Source of the DNA: Oxalobacteraceae bacterium OTU3CAMAD1
Lineage (GTDB): Bacteria > Pseudomonadota > Gammaproteobacteria > Burkholderiales > Burkholderiaceae_D
Direction: 5' to 3'
Length of the DNA: 64,000 nt
Assembly: GCA_024123915.1 (NCBI GenBank)
Contig: CP099650.1
Span: 1,240,001-1,304,000 of the forward strand
Every line of letters begins with the position of its first letter. Position 1 is the first letter of the stretch. The notes below the pieces were generated by a model that saw only the letters and a list, made by a program, of their open reading frames with translations, was not told where the DNA came from and ran no database searches. Positions 1 through 7,398 of this stretch are shown in pieces. The position numbers and the translations under genes are program-made.

Positions 1-1
1 T

Positions 2-352
2 TCGGCCAGCGCCGAGCAGACCTCCGGCATCGAGCAGATCAACCAGGCGATCGTGCAGATGGACGACGTGACCCAGCAAAACGCCGCCTTGGTGGAGGAG
101 GCCGCCGCCGCGTCGGAAGCCATGCAGGATCAGGCGGCACGGCTGGCGGATGTGGTCAGCGTGTTCAAGCTGGCGGCCAGCGCGGCGCGGCCGGCGGTCC
201 CGGCCCCCGCCGGCGCGCCAGTGCTCCGGGCGGCGCAGGCGCGCAAGGTCGCCGCGCCGGCGCCGCGCAGGGCCGCCCGCACCGTCGAGCCGGCCAAGAA
301 GATCGCCGCGCCGTCCACGGCCGGCAAGAACGATGAGTGGGAAGAGTTTTAA
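2..352 (+). CDS. methyl-accepting chemotaxis protein, C-terminal part (5' end outside window)
   Basis: The reading frame is open from base 2 and encodes the end of a chemoreceptor signalling domain; the start lies to the left of the window. The segment beginning SAEQTSGIEQINQAI and continuing through QMDDVTQQNAALVEEAA is the typical C-terminal helix of the MCP cytoplasmic hairpin. It is followed by a flexible Ala/Pro-rich linker and a final DEWEEF, which resembles the C-terminal NWETF-type pentapeptide that tethers CheR and CheB in high-abundance receptors. The same helix is nearly identical in the complete receptor at 1910-3529, so the two are paralogues. Ligand specificity cannot be judged because the sensor domain is missing. 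Confidence 0.93.
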   Translation, partial: SASAEQTSGIEQINQAIVQMDDVTQQNAALVEEAAAASEAMQDQAARLADVVSVFKLAASAARPAVPAPAGAPVLRAAQARKVAAPAPRRAARTVEPAKKIAAPSTAGKNDEWEEF

Positions 353-411
353 ACGGGTGGGCGCGGGATGGCTGGCATGCCGCGCCGGGCGATACGGACT
401 GAGAAGTAGTC

Positions 412-990
412 TTAGAAGTAGTAGTTCGCCGAGATGCCGACGTGGTTGGCTTTGACGTCTTCGTAGCCGTCGGCCTTGAATGTTTCCTTCACAAAGCGCA
501 GCTTGGTGCCGAAGCTCGGGGTCCAGAAGTATTCCGCTTCCAGTACGCCGCTGACGGTGTTGTCGAACTTGGTTTCGATGCCGGCGGCGACGCCGCTGCT
601 GCTCAGTTTAGCGCCGCTGATATAGCGCAGGCCGCCGCCGACGCGCCAGGCGTCGCTCGGGTGGTAGTAGCCCAGCACTTCGATCGGGAAACGCTTGAAC
701 CTGATGCTGCCGTTTTTGGCGTTGGTGTCGTCGACGTGGAAATTGACCGTGCCCTGCAGCGAGAACGCCTGGCTCAGACGGTAGGTGGCGCCGGCCGTGA
801 AGTACACGCCGCCGCCGGCCTTGATGTTGTCCGATTTGCCGTTGGTGTAATGCGCGGTGGCGAGGTCGTCGCCGCCGCCGCTCACGCCCAGGCCGGCGAG
901 GAAATGCAGCGGTGGGGAGGCGGGGCCTTGGGCCTGGGCGGCGCCCATCGTTGCGAACAGGGTCGTCAGGGCGAATGCGATTTTTTTCAT
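412..990 (-). CDS. outer-membrane beta-barrel protein, OmpW/porin-like
   Basis: This 192-residue protein has a cleavable signal peptide (hydrophobic stretch ending AAQAQ near residue 21) and a mature part made of alternating amphipathic strands rich in Gly, Tyr and Phe. It ends in NYYF; a C-terminal aromatic residue is the hallmark of outer-membrane barrels recognised by the Bam complex. The size fits an eight-stranded barrel such as OmpW or OmpA-like proteins. The product is therefore expected in the outer membrane, but no substrate can be named. It lies downstream of the Tae4-like gene on the same strand with about 186 bases between them, so it probably has its own promoter. Family assignment beyond 'small outer-membrane barrel' is uncertain. 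Confidence 0.8.
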   Translation of the reverse strand: MKKIAFALTTLFATMGAAQAQGPASPPLHFLAGLGVSGGGDDLATAHYTNGKSDNIKAGGGVYFTAGATYRLSQAFSLQGTVNFHVDDTNAKNGSIRFKRFPIEVLGYYHPSDAWRVGGGLRYISGAKLSSSGVAAGIETKFDNTVSGVLEAEYFWTPSFGTKLRFVKETFKADGYEDVKANHVGISANYYF

Positions 991-1176
991 GAGATACCAG
1001 TTTTAGAGGAAGAGGTGCGCCTGAGGCGGGGGCGTGGCCGCCAGCCTGGCGCTTATTTTGATTGCGACACGTCCCGGTGCCTTGTGAGCCCGGGAGGCGT
1101 AGTCGGCGCACTGAAGTGGGTGCGCCGGCATTATATCAAAAGAAACTAAAATTGATAACTGGAAATTATCGTCCTC

Positions 1177-1677
1177 TTACTGAAGGCTCCAGAAATTGGC
1201 GCGGTCCGTGCGGTATTTCGCCCCTGGTTCGTTGAAATAGCAGTTGTCGTAGCAGACGCCGCCGTCATAGAGGGTGGCGTGTCCCTGCGCGTCCGTCCAT
1301 CCGGACACCTCGAACAGGATCAGGCCTCGCCGGCCGGCCAGGATGCCGCCGCCGGAGGCCGGCTGGTCGACGACCTCGGGTTTGCCCCATTGCCGCGTCA
1401 GGAAAGCGATCAGGTCGCGCACGCGGAAAAAGTACTGCCGCTTGTCCGCCCCGGACACGGTCTTGCCCCGGATGGCCGGCAGCACCATGCCCGCCTCGCC
1501 CAAGATGTAACTCATGCGCACGGCGCAGGTGTTTTCCCAGCGCTGGCCGGGATTGGGGTTGTTGATGTTCTTCGCCACATAGCCGCCGATCACCTCCGCC
1601 ACTTTGGCGGCGGAATTGTCGCGGTCGTAAATCCGTTGCGAAGCTGCCCATGCGGCGCTGAAAGAGGGGCGGGCCAT
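1177..1677 (-). CDS. tae4: type VI secretion amidase effector, Tae4 family
   Basis: This 166-residue protein matches the layout of Tae4 effectors, NlpC/P60-like amidases that cut the peptide cross-links of peptidoglycan after delivery to a rival's periplasm. Seen directly: the N-terminal RPSFSAAW segment; Cys51 in ENTCAVRMSYIL, the expected nucleophile; the VSGADKRQYFFRV segment; His133 in GHATLYDG, the expected base; and a CYDNC motif (Cys142, Cys146) where Tae4 proteins carry a disulfide. There is no signal peptide, as expected for a type VI cargo. The usual partner gene tai4 (about 120 codons, exported) is not on either side: 186 bases separate it from the barrel gene and about 230 from the chemoreceptor. 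No type VI structural genes are near. Confidence 0.88.
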   Translation of the reverse strand: MARPSFSAAWAASQRIYDRDNSAAKVAEVIGGYVAKNINNPNPGQRWENTCAVRMSYILGEAGMVLPAIRGKTVSGADKRQYFFRVRDLIAFLTRQWGKPEVVDQPASGGGILAGRRGLILFEVSGWTDAQGHATLYDGGVCYDNCYFNEPGAKYRTDRANFWSLQ

Positions 1678-1909
1678 GGTGTCATCCTTGTCGAAGGTGG
1701 ATCGGTGGGTTGCCGCGTGCCGCGCGGGCGCGCCGCGCTGGGCTGCCAGGCCATTTTACCCACGACGCCGTCGCGGTAGGGATTTCCTGATCAAGGTTCA
1801 GGCGATCCCGATATTTTTCAAAGCGGCATTCCCGTAACATCATTGTTACTTGCTTTGCATAAACATCCGCCCCGGCCCGCCGCGTTCCCCACCTATTCAG
1901 AAAGAAGAC

Positions 1910-3529
1910 ATGAAATTCGCCAACCTCAAGATCGGAACCCGGCTCGCGGGCGCTTTCGCGGCGCTGTTGCTGCTGTTACTCGTTGTGGCGTATATCGGAT
2001 GGTCTTCGCTGGCCGGCACCAAGCGGAATATCGATGTCATCATCAATGAAAATATTCAAAAGGTTGACGCCGCCACCGACATTCAGCGCGAACTGAACAT
2101 GTGTGCGCGCGCGGTGCGTAATTACATCCTGTTTACCGACGGCGAGAGTAAAAAGCAGATGCTGGGCCGCTTGAACCAGGCCGGCCAAAACATGGCGGAA
2201 CCGGTCGAGCGCCTGCAGCGGCTGGTGAGCATGGACAAGGGGCAGCAACTCGCGGCCGAGATCGTCCGCAGCCGCGCCGCCGTGATCCCGCTGTTCCATA
2301 ACGTGGTCGCGCTGGTCGATGCCGGAAAAACCGAGGAGGCGGTGCAGTTCCTGAAGACGGCGGTGCAAAATCCGCAGGACCGGCTGTTCGCGGCCGTCGC
2401 CGAGATGATCGCGCTGCAGGAGCGGTTCACCGGCGAGGCGAAGGAGTTGATGAACCAGCAGTACGATTTTGCCGTGCGGGCGTTGCTGGCCGCGGCCATC
2501 GTGGCGATCGCCGCCGGCGCCGTCTTGGCTTGGTCGATCACCCGCTCGATCACCGTGCCCATCGGGCGCGCGGTCGATGTGGCGCGCACCGTCGCCGCCG
2601 GCGATTTGACCAGCGTCATCGAGGTCGGGGCGCAGGACGAGACCGGGCAGTTGCTCGACGCGCTCAGGACCATGAACGCCAACCTGGTCAATATCGTCAC
2701 CGAGGTGCGCACCGGCACCGACACCATCGCCACCGCGTCGGCCCAGATCAGCAGCGGCAATCTCGACCTGTCCTCGCGCACCGAGGAACAAGCCAGTTCG
2801 CTGGAGGAAACGGCCTCGTCCATGGAGGAATTGACGTCCACGGTCAACCAGAACGCCGACAACGCGCGGCAGGCCAACCAGTTGGCGGCGTCGGCCTCCG
2901 AGGTGGCGACCGAGGGCGGCGCCGTGATGGCGCAGGTGGTGGACACGATGGGCTCCATCCACGGCTCGGCCAGCAAGATCGTCGACATCATCGCCGTCAT
3001 CGACGGCATCGCCTTCCAGACCAATATCCTGGCGCTGAACGCGGCGGTCGAGGCGGCCCGCGCCGGCGAGCAGGGCAGAGGCTTCGCCGTGGTCGCCACC
3101 GAGGTGCGCAACCTGGCCCAGCGCTCGACCTTGGCCGCCAAGGAAATCAAGGCCTTGATCGGCGACTCGGTGGAAAAGGTCGAGCTGGGCACGAGGCTGG
3201 TCGACAAGGCCGGCACGACCATGAAAGCCATCGTCGCGAGCATCCGCAGCGTCACCGACATCATGGGCGAGATCACCGCCGCCAGCCAGGAGCAGGCCGC
3301 CGGCATCGAACAGATCAACCAGGCCATCACGCAGATGGACGACGTCACCCAGCAAAACGCATCGCTGGTGGAAGAGGCCGCCGCGGCGTCGCAGTCGTTG
3401 CAGGACCAGGCCGGCAGTCTGTCGAGGGCGGTCAGCGTGTTCAAGACCGGCGCGGCGCGGATGGAGGGCGCGCCGTCGTGGACGGCCCCGGCGGCCAAAG
3501 CGCCGGCGCCGGCATTACGCTACGCATAA
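1910..3529 (+). CDS. methyl-accepting chemotaxis protein
   Basis: This is a complete 539-residue transmembrane chemoreceptor. The chosen ATG follows AGAAAGAAG; a longer in-frame start at 1850 would put 20 non-hydrophobic residues before the first helix. In order: membrane helix (residues 10-30), a helical periplasmic domain of the four-helix-bundle type (to about 188), second membrane helix (190-210), HAMP (about 211-263), and the cytoplasmic signalling hairpin. The hairpin tip near residues 366-406 contains the conserved FQTNILALNAAVEAARAGEQ core that binds CheA and CheW. Unlike the partial receptor at the left edge, it has no C-terminal WEEF-type tail, so it may rely on another receptor for methylation. 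A terminator hairpin lies just downstream. Confidence 0.96.
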   Translation: MKFANLKIGTRLAGAFAALLLLLLVVAYIGWSSLAGTKRNIDVIINENIQKVDAATDIQRELNMCARAVRNYILFTDGESKKQMLGRLNQAGQNMAEPVERLQRLVSMDKGQQLAAEIVRSRAAVIPLFHNVVALVDAGKTEEAVQFLKTAVQNPQDRLFAAVAEMIALQERFTGEAKELMNQQYDFAVRALLAAAIVAIAAGAVLAWSITRSITVPIGRAVDVARTVAAGDLTSVIEVGAQDETGQLLDALRTMNANLVNIVTEVRTGTDTIATASAQISSGNLDLSSRTEEQASSLEETASSMEELTSTVNQNADNARQANQLAASASEVATEGGAVMAQVVDTMGSIHGSASKIVDIIAVIDGIAFQTNILALNAAVEAARAGEQGRGFAVVATEVRNLAQRSTLAAKEIKALIGDSVEKVELGTRLVDKAGTTMKAIVASIRSVTDIMGEITAASQEQAAGIEQINQAITQMDDVTQQNASLVEEAAAASQSLQDQAGSLSRAVSVFKTGAARMEGAPSWTAPAAKAPAPALRYA

Positions 3530-3542
3530 AAAACGCAAAAAA

Positions 3543-3569
3543 AACGCCAACCCGGCGAGGGTTGGCGTT
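3543..3569. terminator. bidirectional terminator between chemoreceptor and isocitrate lyase genes
   Basis: Perfect 11-base arms (AACGCCAACCC and GGGTTGGCGTT) enclose a five-base loop. A-rich sequence on the left gives a U-run for transcripts coming from the minus-strand isocitrate lyase gene; on the plus strand three T residues follow. It sits between two converging genes. Confidence 0.85.
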
Positions 3570-3617
3570 TCGCCGCCGGCGTGTGCTGCGCGCCGGCCTT
3601 TACACGTGAACCGGATC

Positions 3618-5198
3618 TCAGAACTGGTTCATGGTGTTGTCCTTGCCGGCCGCCTTCAGCGCGGCCTCGCCGCTGAAGTAATCCTTGTGGTCGTCGCCGA
3701 TGTCCGAGCCGGACATGTTCTGGTGCTTGACGCAGGCGATGCCCTGGCGGATTTCCTTGCGCTGCACGCCGGCCACGTAACCGAGCATGCCTTGCTCGCC
3801 GAAGTATTCCTTGGCCAGGTTGTCGGTCGACAGCGCGGCGGTGTGGTAGGTCGGCAACGTGATCAGGTGGTGGAAGATACCAGCTTCGCGGGCCGCGTCG
3901 GCCTGGAAGGTGCGGATCTTTTCGTCGGCCGTGATGGCCAGTTCGCTCTGGTCGTATTCCACGCTCATCAGCTTGCTGCGCTCGTAGGACGACACGTCCT
4001 TGCCCGCTTCCTTCATCGCGTCGTACACCTGCTGGCGGAAGTTCAGGGTCCAGTTGAACGATGGGCTGTTGTTGTAGACCAGCTTGGCGTTCGGGATCAC
4101 CTTGCGGATTTCGCTGACCATGCCGCCGATCTGCGAGATGTGTGGTTTTTCGGTTTCGATCCACAGCAGGTCGGCGCCGTTCTGCAGCGAGGTGATGCAG
4201 TCGAGCACGCAACGCGCCTCGCCGGTGCCGGCGCGGAACTGGAACAGGTTGCTCGGCAGGCGCTTAGGACGCAGCAGCTTGCCGTCGCGCTTGATGATGA
4301 CGTCGCCGTTGCCCAGCGCGTCGGCCGACACTTCCTCGCAATCGAGGAAGGCGTTGTACTGGTCGCCCAGGTCGCCCGGCTTGGCGGTGACGGCGATCTG
4401 CTTGGTCAGGCCGGCGCCCAGCGAGTCGGTGCGGGCGACGATGACGCCGTCGTCCACGCCCAGCTCGAGGAAGGCGTAGCGGATGGCGCGGATCTTGGCC
4501 AGGAAGTCCTCGTGCGGCACGGTGACCTTGCCGTCCTGGTGGCCGCATTGCTTCTCGTCGGAGACCTGGTTTTCGATCTGGATGCAGCAGGCGCCCGCCT
4601 CGATGAATTGCTTGGCCAGCAGATAGGTCGCCTCGGCGTTGCCGAAGCCGGCGTCGATGTCGGCGATGATTGGCACCACGTGGGTGATATGGTTGTCGAT
4701 CTTGTCCTGGATGGCGGCCTTGGCCGGGCCTTCGGCGGCGTCCAGTTCACGGAACAGACCGCCCAATTCGCGGGCGTCGGCCTGGCGCAGGAAGGTGTAG
4801 AGCTCCTTGATCAGCGCGGTGACGGCGGTTTTCTCGTGCATCGACTGGTCCGGCAGCGGGCCGAACTCGGAGCGCAGCGCGGCCACCATCCAGCCCGACA
4901 GGTAGAGGTAGCGGCGGTCGGTGCTGTTGAAGTGCTTCTTGATCGAGATCATCTTCTGCTGACCGATGAAGCCGTGCCAGCAACCCAGCGACTGGGTGTA
5001 CTTGGACGAGTCGGCGTCGTAGGCGGCCATGTCGGCGCGCATGATCTTGGCGGTGTACTTGGCGATGTCCAGGCCGGTCTTGAACTTGTTCTGCGCGCGC
5101 ATGCGGGCGGCCGACTCCGGATTGATGGCGTTCCAGGCGCTGCCTTGTTGTTCTTTTAAACCTGCAACTGCCTTGATGTCGTCTTGGTATTGGGACAT
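3618..5198 (-). CDS. aceA: isocitrate lyase (long form)
   Basis: Isocitrate lyase splits isocitrate into glyoxylate and succinate, the first step of the glyoxylate shunt needed for growth on acetate and fatty acids. The 526-residue length fits the longer form found in pseudomonads and many betaproteobacteria rather than the ~430-residue E. coli type. Seen in the sequence: the active-site loop SDEKQCGHQDGK with the catalytic Cys, the DIDAGFGN metal-binding segment, and NNSPSFNW near the substrate site. The start is supported by CAGGAG seven bases upstream. No malate synthase gene lies next to it, so the shunt genes are not clustered here. Confidence 0.97.
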   Translation of the reverse strand: MSQYQDDIKAVAGLKEQQGSAWNAINPESAARMRAQNKFKTGLDIAKYTAKIMRADMAAYDADSSKYTQSLGCWHGFIGQQKMISIKKHFNSTDRRYLYLSGWMVAALRSEFGPLPDQSMHEKTAVTALIKELYTFLRQADARELGGLFRELDAAEGPAKAAIQDKIDNHITHVVPIIADIDAGFGNAEATYLLAKQFIEAGACCIQIENQVSDEKQCGHQDGKVTVPHEDFLAKIRAIRYAFLELGVDDGVIVARTDSLGAGLTKQIAVTAKPGDLGDQYNAFLDCEEVSADALGNGDVIIKRDGKLLRPKRLPSNLFQFRAGTGEARCVLDCITSLQNGADLLWIETEKPHISQIGGMVSEIRKVIPNAKLVYNNSPSFNWTLNFRQQVYDAMKEAGKDVSSYERSKLMSVEYDQSELAITADEKIRTFQADAAREAGIFHHLITLPTYHTAALSTDNLAKEYFGEQGMLGYVAGVQRKEIRQGIACVKHQNMSGSDIGDDHKDYFSGEAALKAAGKDNTMNQF

Positions 5199-5380
5199 GT
5201 GTATCTCCTGAGAAAAAAAGCGCGTTTGGGGAAATCGTCGAGTTCCGCTGGGTTTTCAATCGCGAACTCCATGACTAAATAGTAGGGCATTTTGGTGCGT
5301 TGCATCAAGGTCTTATATAAGACATAGGACATAAATTAATCCGTTTAATTTCAATGACTTGGTTTGTAAATTTTGGCATG

Positions 5381-5395
5381 TGAAACAAACTTTCA
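5381..5395. promoter_or_regulatory. operator-like palindrome TGAAA-N5-TTTCA, copy 1
   Basis: The 15-base sequence TGAAACAAACTTTCA has perfect five-base arms. A second site with the same arms and the same spacing starts 64 bases to the right. Two equal palindromes in one intergenic region suggest binding by a dimeric regulator; the regulator is not known. Confidence 0.5.
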
Positions 5396-5444
5396 AAAAA
5401 TGATATGGCTGGGTCCGCCCAAATTGCGGCGCGATCCCGCGATA

Positions 5445-5459
5445 TGAAACGAGGTTTCA
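5445..5459. promoter_or_regulatory. operator-like palindrome TGAAA-N5-TTTCA, copy 2
   Basis: TGAAACGAGGTTTCA has six-base inverted arms (TGAAAC and GTTTCA) and the same overall spacing as copy 1. It lies about 230 bases before the arabinanase start. Confidence 0.5.
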
Positions 5460-5685
5460 GCTGTTGAGTGAAAAGGGGTTGCCGGGCGCAACACCTCGTT
5501 GGTTTTCATACCGAAACCCGTATCGGCGCCGTTGAAAATGTGATTGGAGGGATAGTCGGGCGGCCAGTAGCATGGGCTGGCAATAATAAAAAATCGACAT
5601 GCGCGGTTCGGAGCCGGGGTCCTCCCGATGAGAACGGTTTCATGCATTGCTCCGGACTACCTGATGACATCCTTTGGAGACAATA

Positions 5686-7203
5686 ATGAAACGCATATTT
5701 TTATGGCTGACCCTGCTCGCCGGTTTGGTCGGCTCGGCATTTTCCGCGCACGCCGCGATCACGATCAACACCAGCGTGCAATACAAGATCAAGAACGCCG
5801 CCAGCGGCCTGGTCCTGGGCATCGACGGCGCCAGCCAGGCCGCCGGCGCCAAGGTGGTCCAGTGGGCCGACAACGGCACCACCGACCACCTGTGGCATTT
5901 CATGCCGATGGGGAACGGCGAGTACAACATCGAGAACATGTTGACGCACCAGGTGCTGGGCGTGTCGAGCGCCTCCACCGCGGACGGCGCGCAAATCATC
6001 CAGTGGGCCGACAGCGGCACGCGCGACCACCTGTGGACCGTCACCCAGGCCGCCAGCGGCAACTTCCTGATCCAGAACGTCAACAGCGGCAAGTATCTCG
6101 AGGTGTTCCAGGCCAGTAACCTGAACACCGCCACCATCGACCAGTGGGGCTTGACCGGCTGCGCCTGCCAGGAATGGCAGCTGGTGAACACGCAGGTGCG
6201 CCCGTATCCGTTGCCGCGCGCCGTCAGCGGCAACGGCCGCTTCGTCCACGATCCCTACATGCTGAGGGATGCGGGCGGGACCTACTGGCTCTATGGCAGC
6301 CACCAGACCTTGGCCACTTCGACCGACCTCAACACCTTCACCTCGTACACCAACTGCACCACCGCGCAGAAGGGCGGCTATGCGACTTGCCCGTCGATCG
6401 GGCCGGATTTCCCGTCCTGGAGCGGCCTGCAGACGCCGAAGGGCTGGAACAACGGCGCCAACACCGACATCTGGGCGCCGAGCCTGATGGTGGTGAACGG
6501 CACGTATTATCAGTATTACTCGATTCCGTATCTGCCGAGCACGGAAGCCAAGGCGCTGATCGGCGTCGCCACCAGTTCCGCGCCGCAAGGACCATGGACC
6601 GACAAGGGCGTCGTCACCAGATCGTGGACCAGCAACGACACGCCGCCGGCCGGTTTCAAGAAGACCACCGACAACGCGATCGATCCGGCGCCGTTCCGCG
6701 ACGCCAGCGGCAACTGGTGGATGACGTGGGGCTCGTGGACCGACGGCCTGCATCTGATGCAACTCAATCCGGCCACCGGCCTGCAGTCGACCACCAACAC
6801 CACCGTCTATACGATCGCGCGGCGCGGGTCGCCGACGTCTGCCGTCGAAGGGCCGTTCATCTATTACTACAACGGCTATTACTACTTCTTCGCGCCGATC
6901 AACCCCTGCTGCAGGGCCGACTCGCTGTACCGCACGATCGTGGGCCGCTCGACCAGCGTGACCGGACCGTATGTCGATCGCGGCGGTGTGCCGCTGACCT
7001 CGGGCGGGGGCACGATTCTGCTCAGCACCCACGGCAATGTGATCGGTCCCGGCGGCGGCAGCGTGTTCACCGATGCGGGCAACAACAACCGGCCGACCTT
7101 CGTTTATCACTATTACGATGGCAATAACGGCGGCGCGGCGACCTTGGGTATCAATCCGCTCGGCTTCACTGCGGATGGGTGGCCGTTCGTGATCGCGAAC
7201 TAG
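5686..7203 (+). CDS. secreted GH43 endo-arabinanase-like enzyme with N-terminal ricin-type lectin domain
   Basis: A signal peptide (residues 1-23, ending SAHAA) precedes a ricin-type beta-trefoil domain at about residues 28-168 with repeated QW-type motifs (VVQWADNGTTDHLW and IIQWADSGTRDHLW). The rest is a five-bladed GH43 domain: HDPYMLRD with Asp189 (base), IWAPSL, AIDPAPF with Asp333 (pKa modulator) and AVEGPF with Glu388 (acid). The CCR, SLYRTIVGRS and GPGGGSVF segments match endo-1,5-alpha-L-arabinanases. The likely role is binding and cutting arabinan side chains of pectin outside the cell. The ATG at 5686 follows TTGGAGACAAT. Sugar specificity within GH43 is inferred, not shown. Confidence 0.9.
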   Translation: MKRIFLWLTLLAGLVGSAFSAHAAITINTSVQYKIKNAASGLVLGIDGASQAAGAKVVQWADNGTTDHLWHFMPMGNGEYNIENMLTHQVLGVSSASTADGAQIIQWADSGTRDHLWTVTQAASGNFLIQNVNSGKYLEVFQASNLNTATIDQWGLTGCACQEWQLVNTQVRPYPLPRAVSGNGRFVHDPYMLRDAGGTYWLYGSHQTLATSTDLNTFTSYTNCTTAQKGGYATCPSIGPDFPSWSGLQTPKGWNNGANTDIWAPSLMVVNGTYYQYYSIPYLPSTEAKALIGVATSSAPQGPWTDKGVVTRSWTSNDTPPAGFKKTTDNAIDPAPFRDASGNWWMTWGSWTDGLHLMQLNPATGLQSTTNTTVYTIARRGSPTSAVEGPFIYYYNGYYYFFAPINPCCRADSLYRTIVGRSTSVTGPYVDRGGVPLTSGGGTILLSTHGNVIGPGGGSVFTDAGNNNRPTFVYHYYDGNNGGAATLGINPLGFTADGWPFVIAN

Positions 7204-7284
7204 GTCGCCGGTTTCGTGTGGACGCATGCGCCGTCGGCGGCGCATGCATGGCGGATTACGGCGTGCGTAGGCATTCGTCTAAAT

Positions 7285-7383
7285 CACGTAGGGCGGATTA
7301 GCGAAGCGTAATCGGCCAATGCATGCGCCGTCAACGACGCACGCATGGCCGATTACGGCGTACCGCCTAATCCGCCCTACGTG
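7285..7383. repeat. palindromic intergenic repeat, family A, copy 1 (full)
   Basis: The ends are inverted: CACGTAGGGCGGATTAGC at the left and GCCTAATCCGCCCTACGTG at the right, with a second inner inverted pair (CGTAATCGGCC / GGCCGATTACGG). A degenerate extra piece (GGCGGATTACGGCG) lies just left, at about 7250. Related copies are at 31339-31436, 44171-44206 and 57003-57038. The copies sit between genes, or reach only into the end of a gene, and can form long hairpins, like REP/BIME elements of proteobacteria. Confidence 0.85.
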
Positions 7384-7398
7384 GTTCCGTGGAAGATG

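Larger units (their letters stand above)
5199..5685. promoter_or_regulatory. divergent intergenic region of aceA and the arabinanase gene
   Basis: This 487-base gap separates two divergent genes and shows no convincing gene. It is more AT-rich than its surroundings near 5280-5400, as expected for promoters. It carries two copies of the pattern TGAAA-N5-TTTCA, listed separately. Which of the two genes they control cannot be told from sequence alone. Confidence 0.6.

Noticed and set aside
53..352. Complete short gene starting at the ATG at 53
   Set aside because: The frame is open upstream to base 2 with typical chemoreceptor sequence, so this is the tail of a larger gene cut by the window edge.
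442..1149. Long open frame opposite the outer-membrane barrel gene
   Set aside because: It is a shadow of the GC-rich minus-strand gene; its codon use and composition are those of an antisense frame and it lacks any domain.
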